Below are positions 5,768 through 6,570 of a stretch of DNA of 6,570 nt, one piece after another. The notes beneath the pieces were generated by a model. It was not told where the DNA came from. It did no database searches and saw nothing but the letters and a program-made list of their open reading frames with translations. How positions within the stretch are numbered: the first letter of the stretch is position 1; each line of letters begins with the position of its first letter. Source of the stretch: Kiritimatiellia bacterium. GTDB taxonomy: Bacteria; Verrucomicrobiota; Kiritimatiellia; RFP12; UBA1067. Both the position numbers and the translations under genes were made by a program. Where the stretch lies: NCBI GenBank assembly GCA_017965685.1, contig JAGCPM010000105.1:1-6570 (forward strand), given 5' to 3'.

Positions 5768-6570
5768 TCACACCTTGCACATCTGGCGAATGGCGGCAAG
5801 GTCGGCTTCGCCCTGGGTGAGGCCCTTCTTCGCGGGTTTGATGCGGGAGGCAAGCTCCACGCACACGTCCACCGCCTCAGAACACTGGCGGATGAAGCGG
5901 CGCATGCGGTCGAGGGCCTCTTCCTTTGTCGTGCCGCCGTCGCAGCGCAGCATGTGGCAGTCGAACTCCACGATGCCCTTCCAGCCGCAGTCCGCTAGCG
6001 TGCGGAACATCCACACCGTCTCCTTCAGTCCCTCCGGGCCGACGAGAGGCGGGAAGTCGTCGTCGAACTGTCCCTTGATCTGCGAACCGAAGTGCAGGAA
6101 CTTGAGCTTCTTGCAGGCAATCAGGTACGAGACTGTCAGGACGGAGTTGACGAGGCACATCCCCTCGTGCTGGAGGAGCTCGGGATTGACACCCCAGAAG
6201 TCCGGCTTCTTCAGCCGCGTCATGATGAAACCGACGGAATGTCCGCTCGTCGGGAGGAACATCGCGCCGCGCGGCTCGTTCGGCTTCGGCTCCACCGTTC
6301 CGCCGACATAGTTTCTGAGGCCCTTCGCGGCGATGTAGTCCGTGACATGGTTGAGGCCTTCCGCGAGCCAGTCGTAGCAGTGCCTGAAGTCACATGCGGG
6401 ATAGCTCTCGAATCCGTCCCTCGCCACCCAGTAGACGTAGTGCCTCGCGCCGAGAAACGCGCCGATGCGGAGCGTACGCTCCACCTTCTTCGCGGCGAGC
6501 GCGCGGATCTTCGGGTCGGGGTTGCAGAGCCCGCCCGCGCGGAACATCGGATGTCCGTGCAGTGAGCATA
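5768..6570 (-). CDS. xylA: Xylose isomerase family sugar isomerase, 5' end outside window
   Basis: This cytoplasmic-type TIM-barrel isomerase probably interconverts an aldose such as D-xylose with its ketose, which fits the xylan-degrading neighbours. The reading frame stays open to the window edge (upstream residues CSLHGHP precede the first internal ATG at 6547), so that ATG is not the start and the N-terminal third of the barrel is missing here. Numbering from that ATG, the family hallmark EPKPNEPRG lies at 86-94 (E86 and K88 match E181 and K183 of actinobacterial enzymes). W40 matches the active-site Trp, H127 matches H220, D162 and D164 match D255 and D257, and D196 matches D287. Two things are odd: His152 sits where Asp245, a metal ligand, is expected, and NPELLQHE carries an extra residue between E123 and H127. 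No signal peptide is visible in the part present. It ends with TGA, 34 bases before the GH120 start. The fold is secure; xylose as substrate is inferred, and another sugar is possible. Confidence 0.82.
   Translation of the reverse strand, partial: CSLHGHPMFRAGGLCNPDPKIRALAAKKVERTLRIGAFLGARHYVYWVARDGFESYPACDFRHCYDWLAEGLNHVTDYIAAKGLRNYVGGTVEPKPNEPRGAMFLPTSGHSVGFIMTRLKKPDFWGVNPELLQHEGMCLVNSVLTVSYLIACKKLKFLHFGSQIKGQFDDDFPPLVGPEGLKETVWMFRTLADCGWKGIVEFDCHMLRCDGGTTKEEALDRMRRFIRQCSEAVDVCVELASRIKPAKKGLTQGEADLAAIRQMCKV

Larger units (their letters stand above)
1..6570 (-). other. Putative pentose hemicellulose utilisation operon
   Basis: All five genes lie on the minus strand with junctions of +34, ATGA overlap, +30 and a 13-base overlap. 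No gene-free stretch exceeds 35 bases and no convincing terminator separates them. The products (sugar isomerase, GH120, GH43, GH127 and an unknown exported protein) form a coherent xylose/arabinose release and entry pathway. Both operon ends lie outside the window. Confidence 0.75.

Noticed and set aside
5734..5853. Longer GH120 start with 40 extra N-terminal residues
   Set aside because: It would overlap the isomerase gene by 86 bases and put a basic, Pro-rich stretch before a normal signal peptide, so the ATG at 5733 is preferred.
6545..6547. Isomerase start at the internal ATG
   Set aside because: The frame continues upstream to the window edge with a family-like sequence (GHPMFRAGG resembles the HPVFKDG region of xylose isomerases), so the gene is cut by the window and is not a short protein.

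Overview
The window is one strand-uniform gene cluster read right to left (minus strand). I interpret it as a pentose hemicellulose (xylan / arabinoxylan type) degradation operon from an uncultured, GC-rich, carbohydrate-degrading bacterium. Base composition is high in GC (roughly 60% by eye) with strong G/C preference at third codon positions. All four downstream products carry Sec signal peptides. The junction between two genes holds an AT-rich, CCAATT/TTGGCAA-rich palindromic repeat of a kind I associate with Kiritimatiellota, Lentisphaerota and other PVC-type genomes. That lineage assignment is an inference from style only; no taxonomic marker is present.

Layout in transcription order (right to left): (1) 6570-5768, a xylose-isomerase-family sugar isomerase whose 5' end lies outside the window; (2) 5733-3985, a secreted GH120-type parallel beta-helix beta-xylosidase with a recognisable Asp/Glu catalytic pair; (3) 3988-2480, a secreted GH43 five-bladed propeller glycosidase with a C-terminal discoidin-like (F5/8C) module, joined to the previous gene by an ATGA stop/start overlap; (4) 2449-515, a secreted GH127/DUF1680 zinc-cysteine beta-L-arabinofuranosidase-type enzyme; (5) 527-54, a secreted protein of unknown family. 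The last gene overlaps the GH127 gene by 13 bases. It is ended by a TAG codon, beyond which the same frame still looks like protein-coding DNA to the window edge.

How the genes could work together: the three exported glycosidases would trim xylose and arabinose from xylo- or arabinoxylo-oligosaccharides outside the cytoplasm, and the isomerase would convert the imported pentose to its ketose. No transporter, kinase, SusCD pair or regulator is visible. Gaps between genes are 34 bases at most or are overlaps, so one transcript and translational coupling are likely. No promoter or convincing terminator is seen.

Points worth a second look: the amber codon in gene 5 with coding-like sequence continuing past it; a roughly 110-base palindromic low-GC element that encodes the whole leader of the GH43 enzyme; a xylose isomerase homologue lacking the Asp expected at one metal-ligand position; and a cysteine-rich ladder in the GH120 beta-helix.
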